Positions 1-9,856 of a stretch of 64,000 bases of DNA are shown in pieces (within the stretch, counting starts at the first letter, position 1; every line of letters starts with the position of its first letter). The stretch spans positions 82,982-146,981 of the forward strand of contig NZ_PXYK01000016.1 of assembly GCF_003012745.1 (NCBI RefSeq). Direction: 5' to 3'. The notes under the pieces were generated by a model. That model was not told the origin of the DNA, did no database searches, and was given only the letters and a program-made list of their open reading frames with translations. A program made the translations under genes and the position numbers. The stretch comes from Kumtagia ephedrae. Lineage in GTDB: Bacteria; Pseudomonadota; Alphaproteobacteria; Rhizobiales; Rhizobiaceae.

Positions 1-18
1 GCTTTTTTTGCCGCTGGA

Positions 19-771
19 TCAGCTCACGCAGTCCACATAGCCGCCGGCCCTGGCGGCGCGGCGCTGGATGAGATTGGCGACCCGTCTCAGCCCGGCCGAC
101 GGCTTGGCCGGATTGCGCATGACCGGATTGGGCAGGGTGGCTGTAAGCAGCGCCGCCTGCCGGGCGGTGAGATTCTTGGCCGAAACCCCGAAATGATGCT
201 GCGCGGCCGCCTCGATGCCATAGATGCCCGGTCCCCATTCGGCGATGTTGAGATAGATCTCCATGATCCGCCGTTTCGGCACGACCAGGTCGAAATAGCC
301 GGCGAGCGGCAGTTCCACCACCTTGCGGACGAACGAGCGGCTGTTCCACAGATAGAGGTTCTTCACCGTCTGCATGGTGATGGTCGAGGCGCCGCGTGTC
401 GGCTCGCCGGCCAGCGCGTCGTTGACCACGCCGCGCAGCTCGCCGAAATCGATGCCGAGGTGACGGCAGAACTGGCCGTCCTCCGACATGATCACCGAGT
501 TGACGAGCACCGGCGCCACGTCTTCGAGCGGCACCCAGCGCCGGTCGTAGCCCTGCAGGGTGACGAGGTCGGCAAGCATCAGCGTCGAGACCGGCCGGAC
601 GAAGGACGGCAAATAGAGAATTGTCAGCACCACCGGGATCAGCGCGACGATGACGGCGAGCTTGGCGATGCGGCGCAGCCACAAGCCGATGCCGCGGCGT
701 GAGCGGCTTGTGCCCTTCCCTGCCAGCTCCAATCCCTCGGTTTCCGGTTGAACGGTCTCGTCCAAGCCCAC
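19..771 (-). CDS. mtgA: Monofunctional biosynthetic peptidoglycan transglycosylase
   Basis: Family GT51 glycosyltransferase that polymerises lipid II into glycan strands at the periplasmic face of the inner membrane. A single membrane anchor is seen at about residues 37-55, after an Arg-rich cytoplasmic stretch. The GT51 signature [11 protein letters not shown] (catalytic Glu at about residue 97) and the RGASTITMQ block follow, then the helical tail with [13 protein letters not shown]. At about 250 aa it is a normal length for a stand-alone MtgA without a transpeptidase domain. The frame stays open far upstream, but only this part has protein-like sequence. A GTG at 771 with GAGG five bases before it is the best start and is uncertain. 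Divergent from ispA. Confidence 0.93.
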   Translation of the reverse strand: MGLDETVQPETEGLELAGKGTSRSRRGIGLWLRRIAKLAVIVALIPVVLTILYLPSFVRPVSTLMLADLVTLQGYDRRWVPLEDVAPVLVNSVIMSEDGQFCRHLGIDFGELRGVVNDALAGEPTRGASTITMQTVKNLYLWNSRSFVRKVVELPLAGYFDLVVPKRRIMEIYLNIAEWGPGIYGIEAAAQHHFGVSAKNLTARQAALLTATLPNPVMRNPAKPSAGLRRVANLIQRRAARAGGYVDCVS

Positions 772-879
772 CCCGTCCTCGCTCGCTTCCTCCGGAATAA
801 AGATGAGTTGCGGCGAGCGCAACGCCCGAAGCCGCCCGCCCGGCTTGACCGCCACCGTATATTGCCTAAACGGGGCGGC

Positions 880-1815
880 ATGACGATCCCGCCCCCACTT
901 TCCTTCGAAGAGCGTCTCGACCGCCGCGCCCGCGAGATCGAGGCGCTGCTCAGCCGGCTGCTCGACGACAAGGCGTCGGACGGCGAGATCGCCCGGCCGG
1001 CCGCCTTGCTTGCCGCCATGCGCCATGGGGTGCTCAACGGCGGCAAGCGCCTGCGCCCGTTCCTGGTGCTGGAAAGCGCTGCCCTGTTCGGCCACGACGG
1101 CGAGCCCGCCATGCGGGTCGCCGCCGCGCTGGAATGCGTCCACTGCTATTCGCTGATCCATGACGATCTGCCGGCCATGGACGACGACGATCTGCGGCGC
1201 GGCCAGCCGACGGTGCACCGCGCCTTCGACGAGGCGACCGCGATCCTGGCCGGGGACAGCCTGCTGACGCTGGCCTTCGACATTCTTTCCGACGTTCCGC
1301 CAGCCGCGCCGCGCGAGGCCGCGACGGCCGCAGCAAGGCAGCTGGAGCTGGTGCGCGGGCTGGCCCGCGCCGCCGGGCCGGGCGGCATGGCCGGCGGTCA
1401 GGCGCTCGACCTGCAGGCGGAGAAGGCCGCCCCGGACGAGGCCGGCATCATCACGCTGCAGACGATGAAGACGGGCGCGCTGATCCGCTATGCCTGCGAG
1501 GCGGGCGCCATCGTCGCCAACGCCTCCCCGGCCGACCGCGAGCGGCTGTCCGAGTTCGGTGCGGCGATCGGGCTTGCCTTCCAGCTCGCCGACGATCTGC
1601 TCGATGTCACGGCGACGGCGGAAGCCATGGGCAAGGCGACGCGCAAGGATGCCGCGGCCGGCAAGGCGACGCTGGTCGCCCTCCATGGCACCGATTGGGC
1701 GCGCCGGCAGCTTGGCGGGCTGGTCGCCCAGGCGCAGGCTCTGCTGGAGCCTTATGGCGAGCGCGCCGCCGTGCTCAGCGCCGCCGCCGCCTTCATCGCC
1801 GACCGGGAGAACTGA
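880..1815 (+). CDS. ispA: Farnesyl diphosphate synthase (short-chain polyprenyl synthase)
   Basis: Condenses IPP with DMAPP and geranyl diphosphate to give farnesyl (or geranylgeranyl) diphosphate for ubiquinone, undecaprenol and hopanoid synthesis; cytoplasmic. The first aspartate-rich motif, [10 protein letters not shown], starts at residue 95, the GGKRLRP substrate-binding block is at about 54-60, and the second motif DDLLD is at 238-242. Length 311 aa is typical of IspA. ATG 880 is chosen because similarity to the family begins just after it; an in-frame upstream ATG at 748 would lie inside the mtgA coding region. Chain length (C15 or C20) cannot be fixed by eye. Confidence 0.93.
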   Translation: MTIPPPLSFEERLDRRAREIEALLSRLLDDKASDGEIARPAALLAAMRHGVLNGGKRLRPFLVLESAALFGHDGEPAMRVAAALECVHCYSLIHDDLPAMDDDDLRRGQPTVHRAFDEATAILAGDSLLTLAFDILSDVPPAAPREAATAAARQLELVRGLARAAGPGGMAGGQALDLQAEKAAPDEAGIITLQTMKTGALIRYACEAGAIVANASPADRERLSEFGAAIGLAFQLADDLLDVTATAEAMGKATRKDAAAGKATLVALHGTDWARRQLGGLVAQAQALLEPYGERAAVLSAAAAFIADREN

Positions 1816-1822
1816 ACGGGGA

Positions 1823-2089
1823 TCAGCCGACCACCCAGTCGAACGGCACCGCTTGCGTGGTCGGCACCATGCCAGGCTGAATGCCGCCGGTGCCACTCGC
1901 GCCTTTGACCGGCGGCATGTCGATCTGCGAGAGCGTGGCCACCAGCCGCCGATGCCCCGAATTTGCAACCGCCACCCAAAGAAACAGTTTCCTGTCGCTC
2001 TGATCCCAGTCCCATTCGCCCTGGTCTCTTCCCGTTCGACAGAGCAGGCCAGCGTGCCCCACCAGGCGCACCGCGTCCGAAAGGTCCAC
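1823..2089 (-). other. Possible small hypothetical gene or gene remnant
   Basis: A minus-strand frame in the gap between ispA and the histidine kinase gene keeps GC-rich third positions and reads like protein at its C-terminus ([10 protein letters not shown], then VPFDWVVG before the stop). It has no ATG that avoids the kinase start; the nearest internal candidate is a GTG at 2089, without a clear ribosome site. I recognise no family. It could be a short conserved hypothetical, the 3' end of a decayed gene, or chance coding. Nothing else was seen in the 417-bp gap. Confidence 0.25.
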
Positions 2090-2232
2090 GTCAGAATGGC
2101 CCTGTCGGCACAGCCTCGCAAGTCCCGATCCGACTTGAAGGACAAAGGGCCGAGGCCGCCTCCCGAAACGGTTTCTTAAGGGGAATAAAGCGTAATCGAC
2201 GCCGGGGCATTTTAAGCATTTCGGGGTTGGGC

Positions 2233-4563
2233 GTGCCGGGCTACGCGACATTCGTGCGATCGATCAGGACACGCTATCTCTCGGGGCTGGTGCTGTTCGC
2301 CGTCAGCACGGCCGCGATCATGATCCTGCTCGACAGCCTCAACGACTACCGACGCGACGTCGACCGGCTGGGGCTCGACCTTGCCGTGCTGGCGCGCGAC
2401 CTGAACAGCGCCGCCGCCTTCGCCGAAGGCGCGAGCACCGCCTGGCGGGAGCAGACGCGGGCCGACCTGACCGCCGCCGCCGCCGGCCATGCGTCGCGGC
2501 TGGCCGTCGCCATCGACGTTCTCGACACGGAACTCGACGGCGTTCGGCCGGACTTCTCCCCTGGCGTCGCCCGCGAGATCGACTCGGCCGCGGTCAACGG
2601 GGACCTGTTCTGGTCGGCGCGCGACATGGTGCGCAATCTCGGTCTGCTGGCTGGCGCCAAGCAGCTCGACGAATGGAGCTCGCGCGAGATCCGCAACCAG
2701 AACGCGCTGTTCGCCCAGCCTCTTCTGGCGCGGGCACGCGCCGCCCTGGACGCCGAGCGCAGCACCGTCGCGGCGCATGCCGACCGGCTGCTCGTCTATT
2801 CGAGCCTGCTGATGCTGGGCGTGCTCGCCTTCGTGGCGCTCTGGATATTTCGGCCGATGGAGAACGCCATCCGCCGCGCCTTCGCCGAATCGGCCCGCTC
2901 GCTGGAGCTCGCCGAAGCCGCCGACCGCGCCAAGTCCGAATTCCTTGCCAATATGAGCCATGAGATCCGCACGCCGATGAACGGTGTGCTCGGCATGGCC
3001 GAGCTGCTGGCGAGGACCGATCTCACACCGCGGCAGAAGACCTTCACCGACGTCATCGTAAAGTCCGGCAATGCGCTGATCACCATCATCAATGACATCC
3101 TCGACTTCTCCAAGATCAATGCCGGGCAGCTGACGCTCGATCCCGCCCCCTTCGCCATCGCGGAGGCGGTGGAGGACGTGGCGACGCTCGTCTCGAGCCG
3201 GGTGGCGGAGAAGAACCTCGAGCTGATCGTGCGCGTCGATCCGCGCCTGCCGACGCATGTCGTCGGCGATGCCGGCCGCTTCCGCCAGATCGTCACCAAT
3301 CTCGTCGGCAACGCGGTGAAGTTCACCGAGCGCGGCCATGTGCTGGTCGACGTCTCCGGCGACGTGGTCGGCGGCACCGTGCAGATGAGGCTGCGCGTCG
3401 AGGACACCGGCATCGGCATTCCGGCCGAGAAGCTGCAGGGCGTGTTCGAGAAATTTGCCCAGGTCGACGGCTCGTCGACCCGCCGCCACGAAGGCACCGG
3501 GCTCGGCCTGGCCATTGCCGCCCGCCTCGTCGACCTGATGGGCGGCCGCATCGGCGTCGAGAGCGAGATCGGACGCGGCTCGGTGTTCTGGTTCACGGTG
3601 TCGCTGCCCGTCCACGAGGCCGGCATCGCGGCCGATCCCGTCCCCGTCGACATCACCGGCGCGCGCGTCCTGGTCATCGACGACAACCCGGTCAACCGCG
3701 ATATCCTGGTCGAGCAGCTGCGCAGCTGGGGGTTCGACTGCGCCGCGGCGGAGAGCGGCGCGATCGGCCTCGCCTTCCTCGATCGCGCCATGAAGCTCGG
3801 CGCCTCCGTCGACTGCATCATTCTCGACTACCAGATGCCGGGCATGAGCGGCAGCGACGTGGCGCGCGCCATCAGCGCCGACCCGCGGCTGGCGATGATT
3901 CCGGTCGTGCTGCTGACCTCGGTCGACCAGATCGATTATGCCAGGCTGATCGTCGAGTACGGCATCGCCGCGCACCTCACCAAGCCGGCGCGCTCGGCGC
4001 AATTACTCGGCACGCTTGTGGCGACCATCCAGAAGGCGCGGATGCGCGACGGGGTGCCGGCACAGTTCGTGCGCGAGGCGCCCCCGCAGCCGCGGCGCGA
4101 AGCCGCTGCCTTCACCGTGCTGCGCGCCGCAAGTCCGGCCCAGGAGCTGCCGACGGCTTCTCCGGCCGTCCCCGTCGACATTCTGGTGGCGGAGGACAAC
4201 GAGGTGAACCAGCTCGTCTTCGGCCAGATTCTCAGCGGCCTCGGCCTGACCTACCGCATCGCCGGCAACGGCCGCACGGCGGTCGAGATGTATCGCTCGC
4301 TCAACCCGAAACTCATCCTCATGGACGTCTCCATGCCGGAGATGAACGGCTACCAGGCCTGCCGCGCCATCCGCGAGATCGAGGCCGCCTCGGGCACCCG
4401 CATCCCGATCATCGGCGTCACCGCCCATGCGCTCAAGGGCGACCGCGAAAAATGCCTCGACGCCGGCATGGACGACTACCTGCCGAAGCCGGTGTCGCCC
4501 GACCGTCTCGGCGCCAAGATCGGCACATGGCTCGGCGAGACGGCTATGGTCAGGACGGCCTAA
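2233..4563 (+). CDS. Hybrid sensor histidine kinase with two receiver domains
   Basis: Inner-membrane sensor of a phosphorelay. With GTG 2233 as start (GGGG six bases upstream; the frame is open further up and the start is uncertain) the protein has 776 aa. A transmembrane helix at about residues 18-38 and a second at about 193-213 bracket a ~150-aa helical periplasmic domain of unknown ligand. The HisKA dimerisation helix has its phospho-acceptor His at about 243 ([12 protein letters not shown]). The HATPase domain has the N box ([10 protein letters not shown]), DTGIGI and GTGLGLAI. Receiver 1 has phospho-Asp at about 532 (ILDYQMPG) and receiver 2 at about 698 ([11 protein letters not shown]), each followed by a conserved Lys-Pro. 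There is no Hpt domain, so a separate Hpt protein is likely needed. No cognate regulator is adjacent. Confidence 0.88.
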   Translation: MPGYATFVRSIRTRYLSGLVLFAVSTAAIMILLDSLNDYRRDVDRLGLDLAVLARDLNSAAAFAEGASTAWREQTRADLTAAAAGHASRLAVAIDVLDTELDGVRPDFSPGVAREIDSAAVNGDLFWSARDMVRNLGLLAGAKQLDEWSSREIRNQNALFAQPLLARARAALDAERSTVAAHADRLLVYSSLLMLGVLAFVALWIFRPMENAIRRAFAESARSLELAEAADRAKSEFLANMSHEIRTPMNGVLGMAELLARTDLTPRQKTFTDVIVKSGNALITIINDILDFSKINAGQLTLDPAPFAIAEAVEDVATLVSSRVAEKNLELIVRVDPRLPTHVVGDAGRFRQIVTNLVGNAVKFTERGHVLVDVSGDVVGGTVQMRLRVEDTGIGIPAEKLQGVFEKFAQVDGSSTRRHEGTGLGLAIAARLVDLMGGRIGVESEIGRGSVFWFTVSLPVHEAGIAADPVPVDITGARVLVIDDNPVNRDILVEQLRSWGFDCAAAESGAIGLAFLDRAMKLGASVDCIILDYQMPGMSGSDVARAISADPRLAMIPVVLLTSVDQIDYARLIVEYGIAAHLTKPARSAQLLGTLVATIQKARMRDGVPAQFVREAPPQPRREAAAFTVLRAASPAQELPTASPAVPVDILVAEDNEVNQLVFGQILSGLGLTYRIAGNGRTAVEMYRSLNPKLILMDVSMPEMNGYQACRAIREIEAASGTRIPIIGVTAHALKGDREKCLDAGMDDYLPKPVSPDRLGAKIGTWLGETAMVRTA

Positions 4564-4581
4564 CGCCGGCGAGGCCGCTCT

Positions 4582-5460
4582 TCACCGGTTGCGCAGCACC
4601 ACGCAGGCGCCGCCTGCCGACCGCAGCGTCGCGCAGATGCGGTCGGCCGCCGCGCGACTGTCGGCGCCGATGCGCACGGCATAGATGCCGCGCCGCCCGC
4701 GCGGGCTGCGCACCCGGCTGACCACCGGGTCGGCGCCCTTCAGCACGGACTTGAACCGAGCCGAGATCCGCTGCCACTGCCGGATCGCAGCGGCGCGGCG
4801 GAAATTGCCGGCCACCTGGATGCCCCACGGTTTCGTCACGATCGTCGCCATGGCGATCGTCCGGGCATAGATGGTTCGCATTTGGCGGCAGGCTTCGCCG
4901 AACGGCAGTTTGGGGTCAAGCGGCCGCACCGTGCCGGCATAGTCGCGCGCGGTGAAGTTGTCGGCCGGCTCGCCCATGATGTCGAGCACGTACTCCTCGG
5001 TCTCGAGCGGCAGGAAGCCGCCCGAGGCGAGCCAGCGCGACACGCGGGTCTCGCCGGCATTGTAGGCGGCGGCCGCCAGACCGAGATTGCCGAAGCCGCG
5101 CTTCAGCTCGGCCAGATAGCGCGCCGAGGCGGGCAGCGCCTGCGCGATGTCGAAGGAATCGGCCAGCCCGCGCATCTTCGCTGTTCCCGGCATGAACTGG
5201 GCGATGCCCTCGGCGCCGACCGGGCTGACGGCGTTCGGATCGAAGCGGCTTTCCTTCCAGATCAGCCGGGCGAAGAAGTCGCTGGGCAGGCCGTTCGAGC
5301 GGGCATGCAGGTCGATCAGGTCGCAGATGCGGGCGGTGGTGACGATGCGCGACTTCGGCGGGTCGGCGAGGGCGGGGGTGCAGGAGAGAAGGAGGGCAGC
5401 CGCACACGATGCCAATCCTTTGCCTGGCCTCGTCGCACCCCCCCCTGTCCTACCGGACAT
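4582..5460 (-). CDS. Secreted lytic murein transglycosylase with C-terminal SPOR domain
   Basis: Predicted periplasmic SLT-family enzyme cleaving the MurNAc-GlcNAc bond with 1,6-anhydro product formation. An N-terminal signal sequence (about residues 13-32, ending TPALA) is followed by the SLT fold: catalytic Glu in WKESRFDP, then GAEGIAQFMPGTA and AAAAYNAGETRV. The last ~40 residues (YAVRIGADSRAAADRICATL) look like a SPOR peptidoglycan-binding repeat. The LLLSC stretch could also be read as a weak lipobox. ATG 5460 lies inside an intergenic inverted-repeat element, so the start is uncertain; a TTG about 16 codons later would remove most of the positive N-region. Confidence 0.85.
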   Translation of the reverse strand: MSGRTGGGATRPGKGLASCAAALLLSCTPALADPPKSRIVTTARICDLIDLHARSNGLPSDFFARLIWKESRFDPNAVSPVGAEGIAQFMPGTAKMRGLADSFDIAQALPASARYLAELKRGFGNLGLAAAAYNAGETRVSRWLASGGFLPLETEEYVLDIMGEPADNFTARDYAGTVRPLDPKLPFGEACRQMRTIYARTIAMATIVTKPWGIQVAGNFRRAAAIRQWQRISARFKSVLKGADPVVSRVRSPRGRRGIYAVRIGADSRAAADRICATLRSAGGACVVLRNR

Positions 5461-5590
5461 CTCCCCCACAAGGGGGAAGATGGGCAGCTTCGGCGGTGCG
5501 GCTTCTTCTGCACCGCTAGCGATTGGCGAAACCGAAGCGGGCAGCCAATCTCCCCCCTTGTGGGGGAGATGTCCGGCAGGACAGAGGGGG
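5441..5590. repeat. Inverted-repeat intergenic element (type A)
   Basis: Two ~40-bp arms in inverted orientation (5441-5481 and 5548-5590) surround ~65 bp of unrelated sequence. Each arm contains its own small hairpin (CTCCCCCACAAGGGGG) and a CTGTCCTxCCGGACAT flank. This is the form of palindromic intergenic repeats common in Rhizobiales. The left arm supplies the apparent ATG of the lytic transglycosylase gene. Confidence 0.75.
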
Positions 5591-5666
5591 CCCAAGTAGG
5601 GCGCCGGAGGGCAAAGATCGCGCCCAAGCATCGACACGACGGACAAGACGGCCCGCCGCAGCACGG

Positions 5667-6920
5667 CTACTCCGCGGCCTGCCTGCCGCCCTGTCCGAAG
5701 CGGGCCTCGATATAGTCGGCGACCATCTTCTCGAACTCGGCGGCGATGTCGGCGCCGCGTAGCGTCGCCGCCTTGCGGCCGTCGATGAACACCGGCGCCG
5801 ACGGCGTCTCGCCGGTGCCGGGCAGCGAGATGCCGATGTCGGCATGCTTGGATTCGCCCGGGCCGTTGACGATGCAGCCCATGACGGCGACCTTGAGCTC
5901 CTCGACGCCGGGATATTTGTCGCGCCACAGAGGCATGTTCCTGCGCAAATCGGCCTGGATGTTTTGCGCCAGCTCCTGGAACACCGTCGAGGTGGTTCGG
6001 CCGCAGCCGGGGCAGGCGGCCACCACGGGCACGAACTGGCGGAATCCCATGGTCTGCAGCAGCTCCTGCGCCACCTGGACCTCGCGGGTGCGGTCGCCGT
6101 TCGGCTCGGGCGTCAGCGAGACGCGGATGGTGTCGCCGATGCCCTGCTGCAAGAGGATGCCCATGGCGGCGGACGAGGCGACGATGCCCTTCGAGCCCAT
6201 GCCGGCCTCGGTCAGGCCGAGATGCAGCGCGTGATCGCTGCGCCCGGCGAGCGCGGTATAGACCGCGACCAGATCCTGCACGCGGCTCACCTTGGCCGAC
6301 AGGATGATCCTGTCGCGCGGCAGGCCGATCTCCTCCGCGGCTTGCGCCGACAGCAGCGCCGAGCGCACGATCGCCTCGCGCGTCACCTCGTCGGCGGTCA
6401 GCGGCGCGCCGGCCGCCTGGTTCTCGTCCATCAGCGCCGTCAGCAGCTCCTGGTCGAGCGAGCCCCAGTTGACGCCGATGCGCACCGGCTTGCCGTAGCG
6501 GATCGCCGTCTCGACGATGGCGCCGAACTGCCTGTCCTTCTTCTCCTTGAAGCCGACATTGCCGGGGTTGATGCGGTATTTCGCCAGCGCCTCGGCGCAG
6601 GCCGGATGGTCGGCCAGCAGCTTGTGGCCGATATAGTGGAAGTCGCCGACCAGCGGCACGTCGAGGCCGAGCCGCTCCAGCCGCTCGCGGATGCGCGGTA
6701 CGGCGGCCGCGCTCTCGTCGCGGTCGACGGTGATGCGCACGATCTCCGAGCCCGCCTTGGCGAGCGCGGCGACCTGCGCGACGGTGCCGTCGACATCGGC
6801 CGTGTCGGTGTTGGTCATCGACTGCACCACCACGGGGGCGCCGCCGCCGACCGTCACGCCGCCCACGTCCACGCCGACGGAACGCCTCCGCGGCAGGGGA
6901 GAGGATTGATATCCGGTCAT
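5667..6920 (-). CDS. ispG: 4-hydroxy-3-methylbut-2-en-1-yl diphosphate synthase (flavodoxin)
   Basis: Sixth enzyme of the MEP isoprenoid pathway. It reductively opens 2-C-methylerythritol 2,4-cyclodiphosphate to HMBPP using a [4Fe-4S] cluster; cytoplasmic. The TIM-barrel begins [13 protein letters not shown], with RINPGNVG at about 117-124. The C-terminal Fe-S domain has Cys303 and Cys306 (CPGCGRT), Cys349 ([10 protein letters not shown]) and the conserved cluster-ligating/catalytic Glu356. Length 417 aa from ATG 6920 is normal; an upstream ATG at 6956 would add 12 residues. Together with ispA it shows the host makes isoprenoids by the MEP route. It stands alone on its strand. Confidence 0.96.
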   Translation of the reverse strand: MTGYQSSPLPRRRSVGVDVGGVTVGGGAPVVVQSMTNTDTADVDGTVAQVAALAKAGSEIVRITVDRDESAAAVPRIRERLERLGLDVPLVGDFHYIGHKLLADHPACAEALAKYRINPGNVGFKEKKDRQFGAIVETAIRYGKPVRIGVNWGSLDQELLTALMDENQAAGAPLTADEVTREAIVRSALLSAQAAEEIGLPRDRIILSAKVSRVQDLVAVYTALAGRSDHALHLGLTEAGMGSKGIVASSAAMGILLQQGIGDTIRVSLTPEPNGDRTREVQVAQELLQTMGFRQFVPVVAACPGCGRTTSTVFQELAQNIQADLRRNMPLWRDKYPGVEELKVAVMGCIVNGPGESKHADIGISLPGTGETPSAPVFIDGRKAATLRGADIAAEFEKMVADYIEARFGQGGRQAAE

Positions 6921-7302
6921 GGCCCGGGCGCCTCGTGGGAAGATGGAACCGGCCATGAGGTGGCGGATGCCGGCCGCCTTGTCAATGGCGTGGGGTGCCG
7001 CACGGTACGTCGGGGGGTGTGCGATGGGCGGCGCTTAGCGGCATGGTTGCGTTCGAAAACCGCGATTCCAGGCCGCAGCGCCGGAAACGGATACGAGGTG
7101 GCGATCATGGCTTAAGCCGCCGGGTGGGGTTGTCGCCCAGCATCGCGGCGAGCCGGCTCGTGGCAATCGACGAGACGTGCGACCGCCTTCGCCGGACGCC
7201 GCCGCATGTGCGTCCTGAAATCCATTGCTTCCAGCTCGCCTGCATCCTGGAGGCACCGTGAGGCGGCGGCTGGGATGACGGCCCGGACTCTTCGGTGCCG
7301 CC
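6921..7302. other. Intergenic gap between core genes and the catabolic island
   Basis: This stretch separates ispG from the first island gene. Short frames on both strands lack family resemblance and ribosome sites. I see no repeat, tRNA end or attachment-site duplication that would mark an island boundary. Confidence 0.5.
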
Positions 7303-8112
7303 TCAGCTCGGATGCAGCACCGCGCCGCCGCAGACGGAGATGACCTGTCCCGTCACGTAGCCGGAGAGGTCCGTCGCCAGGAATTCCAGCACGTTGGCGA
7401 GGTCCTCGGTCTGTCCGAAACGCCTGAGCGCGATGGCCTCGAGCTGCTCCGGCGTGCCGATCCCCATGGCGGGGTCGAGGCGCTTCAGCCGCTCGGTCTC
7501 GACGATGCCCGGCGCGATGGCGTTGACGCGGATGCCGTAGGGGCCGAGTTCGGCGGCAAGCGCGCGGGTGAGATAGGCGACGCCCGCCTTGGCGGCGCCG
7601 TAGACCGCCAGATTGCCGCCTTCGAGCAGCGAGATGCCGGTCTGCGACGAGATGTTGACGATGATGCCGCTGCGCTGCGCCTTCATCGCCGGGGCGGCCG
7701 CCGCGCAGCAGAGCTGGGTGGCCTTCAGGTTGACGCCGATCAGGTAGTCGAAGCCGTCGGGCGTCGTCTCGGTCGCCAGCGTGCCGCTGCCGCGCGCCAC
7801 CGCCACGCCGGCATTGTTGACCAGGACGTCGAGCCGCCCGAACGCCTCCAGCGTGGCGGCGACGAGGCGCTCCGCCTGCTCGGGCTGTCTGAGGTCGCCC
7901 TCGACGCCGAGCGAGTGGCGCCCCAGCGCCTCGACCTCCGCCATGACGCTCGCCGCCGTCAGTTCCTCGCCGATGCGCGCCGCGCCCTGCAGGTTGAGGT
8001 CGGCGATGACGACGTCGGCGCCGAGCCGCGCCAGCCTGAGCGCATAAGCGTGGCCGAGGCCGCGCGCCGCGCCGGTGACGATCGCCACCTTCCCCTTCAG
8101 CGGTTCGGGCAT
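7303..8112 (-). CDS. SDR-family NAD(P)-dependent dehydrogenase
   Basis: Classical short-chain dehydrogenase of 269 aa, probably oxidising or reducing a hydroxyacyl/ketoacyl-CoA intermediate. It has the TGAARGLG cofactor loop near residue 15, Asp after beta-2 (VIADLN; an acidic residue there usually favours NAD+), NNAG, the catalytic Ser in NISSQTG, and an intact YGAAK motif. ATG 8112 has GAGGAG upstream. It is the last gene of a minus-strand run (ligase, acyl-CoA dehydrogenase, kinase-fold protein, nitroreductase, SDR) and lies 11 bp after the nitroreductase gene. The substrate is unknown. Confidence 0.85.
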   Translation of the reverse strand: MPEPLKGKVAIVTGAARGLGHAYALRLARLGADVVIADLNLQGAARIGEELTAASVMAEVEALGRHSLGVEGDLRQPEQAERLVAATLEAFGRLDVLVNNAGVAVARGSGTLATETTPDGFDYLIGVNLKATQLCCAAAAPAMKAQRSGIIVNISSQTGISLLEGGNLAVYGAAKAGVAYLTRALAAELGPYGIRVNAIAPGIVETERLKRLDPAMGIGTPEQLEAIALRRFGQTEDLANVLEFLATDLSGYVTGQVISVCGGAVLHPS

Positions 8113-8123
8113 CTCGAAGCTCC

Positions 8124-8807
8124 TCAGCGGTGGAACACGACGGACTGATCCAGCTCGGCGCGTCCGACCCGCGCCCTGTTGGCGGCCACGCCCCCGTCCT
8201 CGTAGCCAAACGAAATGCCGAAGATCAGCCGGTTGGACGGCGGCAGGCCGAGATGCTCGCGGATGATCGTCGGGTAGAGGCTGAGCGCCCCCTGCGCGCA
8301 GGAGGCGATGCCGCGCGCCGTCATGGCGAGCATCAGCGTCTGCGCATAGATGCCGAGGTCGACCGCCTCGCGCTCCTCGAACGCGCCATGCATGAAGACC
8401 AGCACCGCATGCGGCGCGCCGAAGAAATTCAGGTTGCGTCGATAGGCCCAGTCGCGGCGCGGCCGGTCGTGGCGCTCGATGCCCATCGCCCCGTAGAGCT
8501 GGACCGCCGCGTCGACCTGGCGCTCGCGGTAGACGCCGGTGAACCTGCGGTCGGCCGAAAAATCCGGATCGGGCGGGATGCCCGCCTCCGACGCGGCCAC
8601 CATCCTTTCGCCGAGCGCCCGCAGGCTCTCGCCGGACAGAACATGCGCGATCCAGGGCTGGATGTTGCAGTTGGACGGTGCGGCCTGGGCAAGCTGGAAA
8701 ACCGCGCGTATGGTCTGTTCGGGCACCTCGGCCGGGAGATAGCCGCGGACCGAACGCCGCAGCGCGATGGCCTGGTCGAGAGGCATGGCCGCTCCGTCGT
8801 GGTTCAT
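8124..8807 (-). CDS. Nitroreductase-family flavoprotein
   Basis: FMN-dependent nitroreductase-fold protein of 227 aa. The N-terminal RRSVRGYLP motif binds the FMN phosphate, AAPSNCNIQPW follows, and the C-terminal half has GIASCAQGALS and the family's LIFGISFGY strand. Such enzymes reduce nitro groups, quinones or enones; some homologues oxidise or reduce ring compounds attached to carriers. Its ATG overlaps the stop of the upstream kinase-fold gene by 4 bp, so the two are translationally coupled. Given its operon, a role in redox handling of a cyclic CoA intermediate is possible but inferred. Confidence 0.82.
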   Translation of the reverse strand: MNHDGAAMPLDQAIALRRSVRGYLPAEVPEQTIRAVFQLAQAAPSNCNIQPWIAHVLSGESLRALGERMVAASEAGIPPDPDFSADRRFTGVYRERQVDAAVQLYGAMGIERHDRPRRDWAYRRNLNFFGAPHAVLVFMHGAFEEREAVDLGIYAQTLMLAMTARGIASCAQGALSLYPTIIREHLGLPPSNRLIFGISFGYEDGGVAANRARVGRAELDQSVVFHR

Positions 8808-9856
8808 CGCATCCCGCTCCGCTCGGCGATCGCCATGCCGCGCCGGGCATAGGCCCCTGCCAGGAACCGGCCGACCCGCGCGGAATCCGGCAGCGTGCTG
8901 TTGCCCTGCTCGCCGCGCACCGCGACGCCGGCGCTGCCGACGGCGCCGCGGAACATGGCGAAGACGCGGTGGAAATCCGTCATCCGTTCCGAGCTGCCTG
9001 CATCGGCGTAATAGGCGGCGAGATAGTCCTCTTCGGCCGGGATGCCGAGCCCGGCAAGATCCTCGCCGAGCAGGCCGCCGTTCTCGTCGGCGCCCATGTG
9101 CCAGGCCTGGGTGTTGAAGGCGACGTCGACCAGCGGATGGCCGAGCGTCGACAGCTCCCAGTCGAGCACGCCGGCGACGCGCGGCTCGGCCGGGTGGAAC
9201 ATGACGTTGCCGATGCGGAAGTCGCCGTGGCACAGCGCCAGCAGCTCGCTGTCGGGAATGCGCGGTTCCAGCCAGGCAATCATCCGGTCGAGATCGGGAT
9301 TGTCGTCGTCGCCCTTGCGATACTGCGCCCAAAGCTGCGACCAGCGGCTGATCTGGCGCCGGAAATAGTTGCCCTCGCGGCCGTAGTCGCCGAGGCCGGC
9401 GGCGCGGAAATCCAGCCGGTGGATCTTCGCCATGGTCTGGCACATCGTTGCGTAGAGCGCCGCCCGCTCGGCCGCCGGCAATCCCGGCATTGCGTAGGCG
9501 GTGAACACCCGGCCTTCGAGCCATTCCATCAGGTAGAAAGGCGTGCCGAGCACGGACGCATCCTCGTGATAGTGATAGGCCCGCGGCACCGGAACGTCGG
9601 TCTGCGCCAGCGCCTTCAGCACGCGGAACTCCCGGTCGATGGCATGCGCCGACTTCGCCAGCTTCATGCGCGGCTGCTTGCGCAGCACCGCGCGCCAGCC
9701 GTCGGCGTCGACGAAATAAGTGGGGTTCGACATGCCGCCTTCCGTCGGCCGGATCGCCAGCGCGCCGATGGCGCGGCCGAGGAAGCCTTGCAGGAAGCCG
9801 CGCAGCGCGTCCGGCTCGAAATCCGGCGCGGCCGCGGGTGTCACGCGGGCGTTCAC
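8804..9856 (-). CDS. Aminoglycoside-phosphotransferase-fold protein (ACAD10/11 kinase-domain type)
   Basis: Protein of 350 aa with the APH/choline-kinase fold: PTEGGMSNPTYFV nucleotide loop, Lys in VLRKQP, the catalytic loop LCHGDFRIGNVMF and metal-binding VLDWELSTLGHPLVD. Homologues are found fused to, or beside, acyl-CoA dehydrogenases (ACAD10/ACAD11). Those mammalian proteins phosphorylate 4-hydroxyacyl-CoAs so that the dehydrogenase partner can isomerise them. Here the GTG start overlaps the acyl-CoA dehydrogenase stop by 4 bp, so it probably phosphorylates a hydroxyacyl-CoA. It is not evidence of antibiotic resistance. A second family member is at 62049-63059. Confidence 0.85.
   Translation of the reverse strand: MNARVTPAAAPDFEPDALRGFLQGFLGRAIGALAIRPTEGGMSNPTYFVDADGWRAVLRKQPRMKLAKSAHAIDREFRVLKALAQTDVPVPRAYHYHEDASVLGTPFYLMEWLEGRVFTAYAMPGLPAAERAALYATMCQTMAKIHRLDFRAAGLGDYGREGNYFRRQISRWSQLWAQYRKGDDDNPDLDRMIAWLEPRIPDSELLALCHGDFRIGNVMFHPAEPRVAGVLDWELSTLGHPLVDVAFNTQAWHMGADENGGLLGEDLAGLGIPAEEDYLAAYYADAGSSERMTDFHRVFAMFRGAVGSAGVAVRGEQGNSTLPDSARVGRFLAGAYARRGMAIAERSGMR

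Noticed and set aside
772..2145. Long upstream extension of the mtgA frame giving a ~700-residue protein
   Set aside because: The extra part is antisense to ispA, rich in Arg/Gly/Ala without family resemblance; only the last ~250 residues are MtgA-like.
2212..4002. Long open frame antisense to the histidine kinase
   Set aside because: A by-product of high GC content: low-complexity His/Asp/Arg composition, while the other strand encodes a complete kinase with all motifs. The same applies to 15596-17884, 45746-48709 and 55312-58164.
8804..9856. Antibiotic (aminoglycoside) resistance genes at 8804 and 62049
   Set aside because: The APH fold is shared by ACAD10/11-type kinases; both lie in acyl-CoA operons and one is coupled to an acyl-CoA dehydrogenase.
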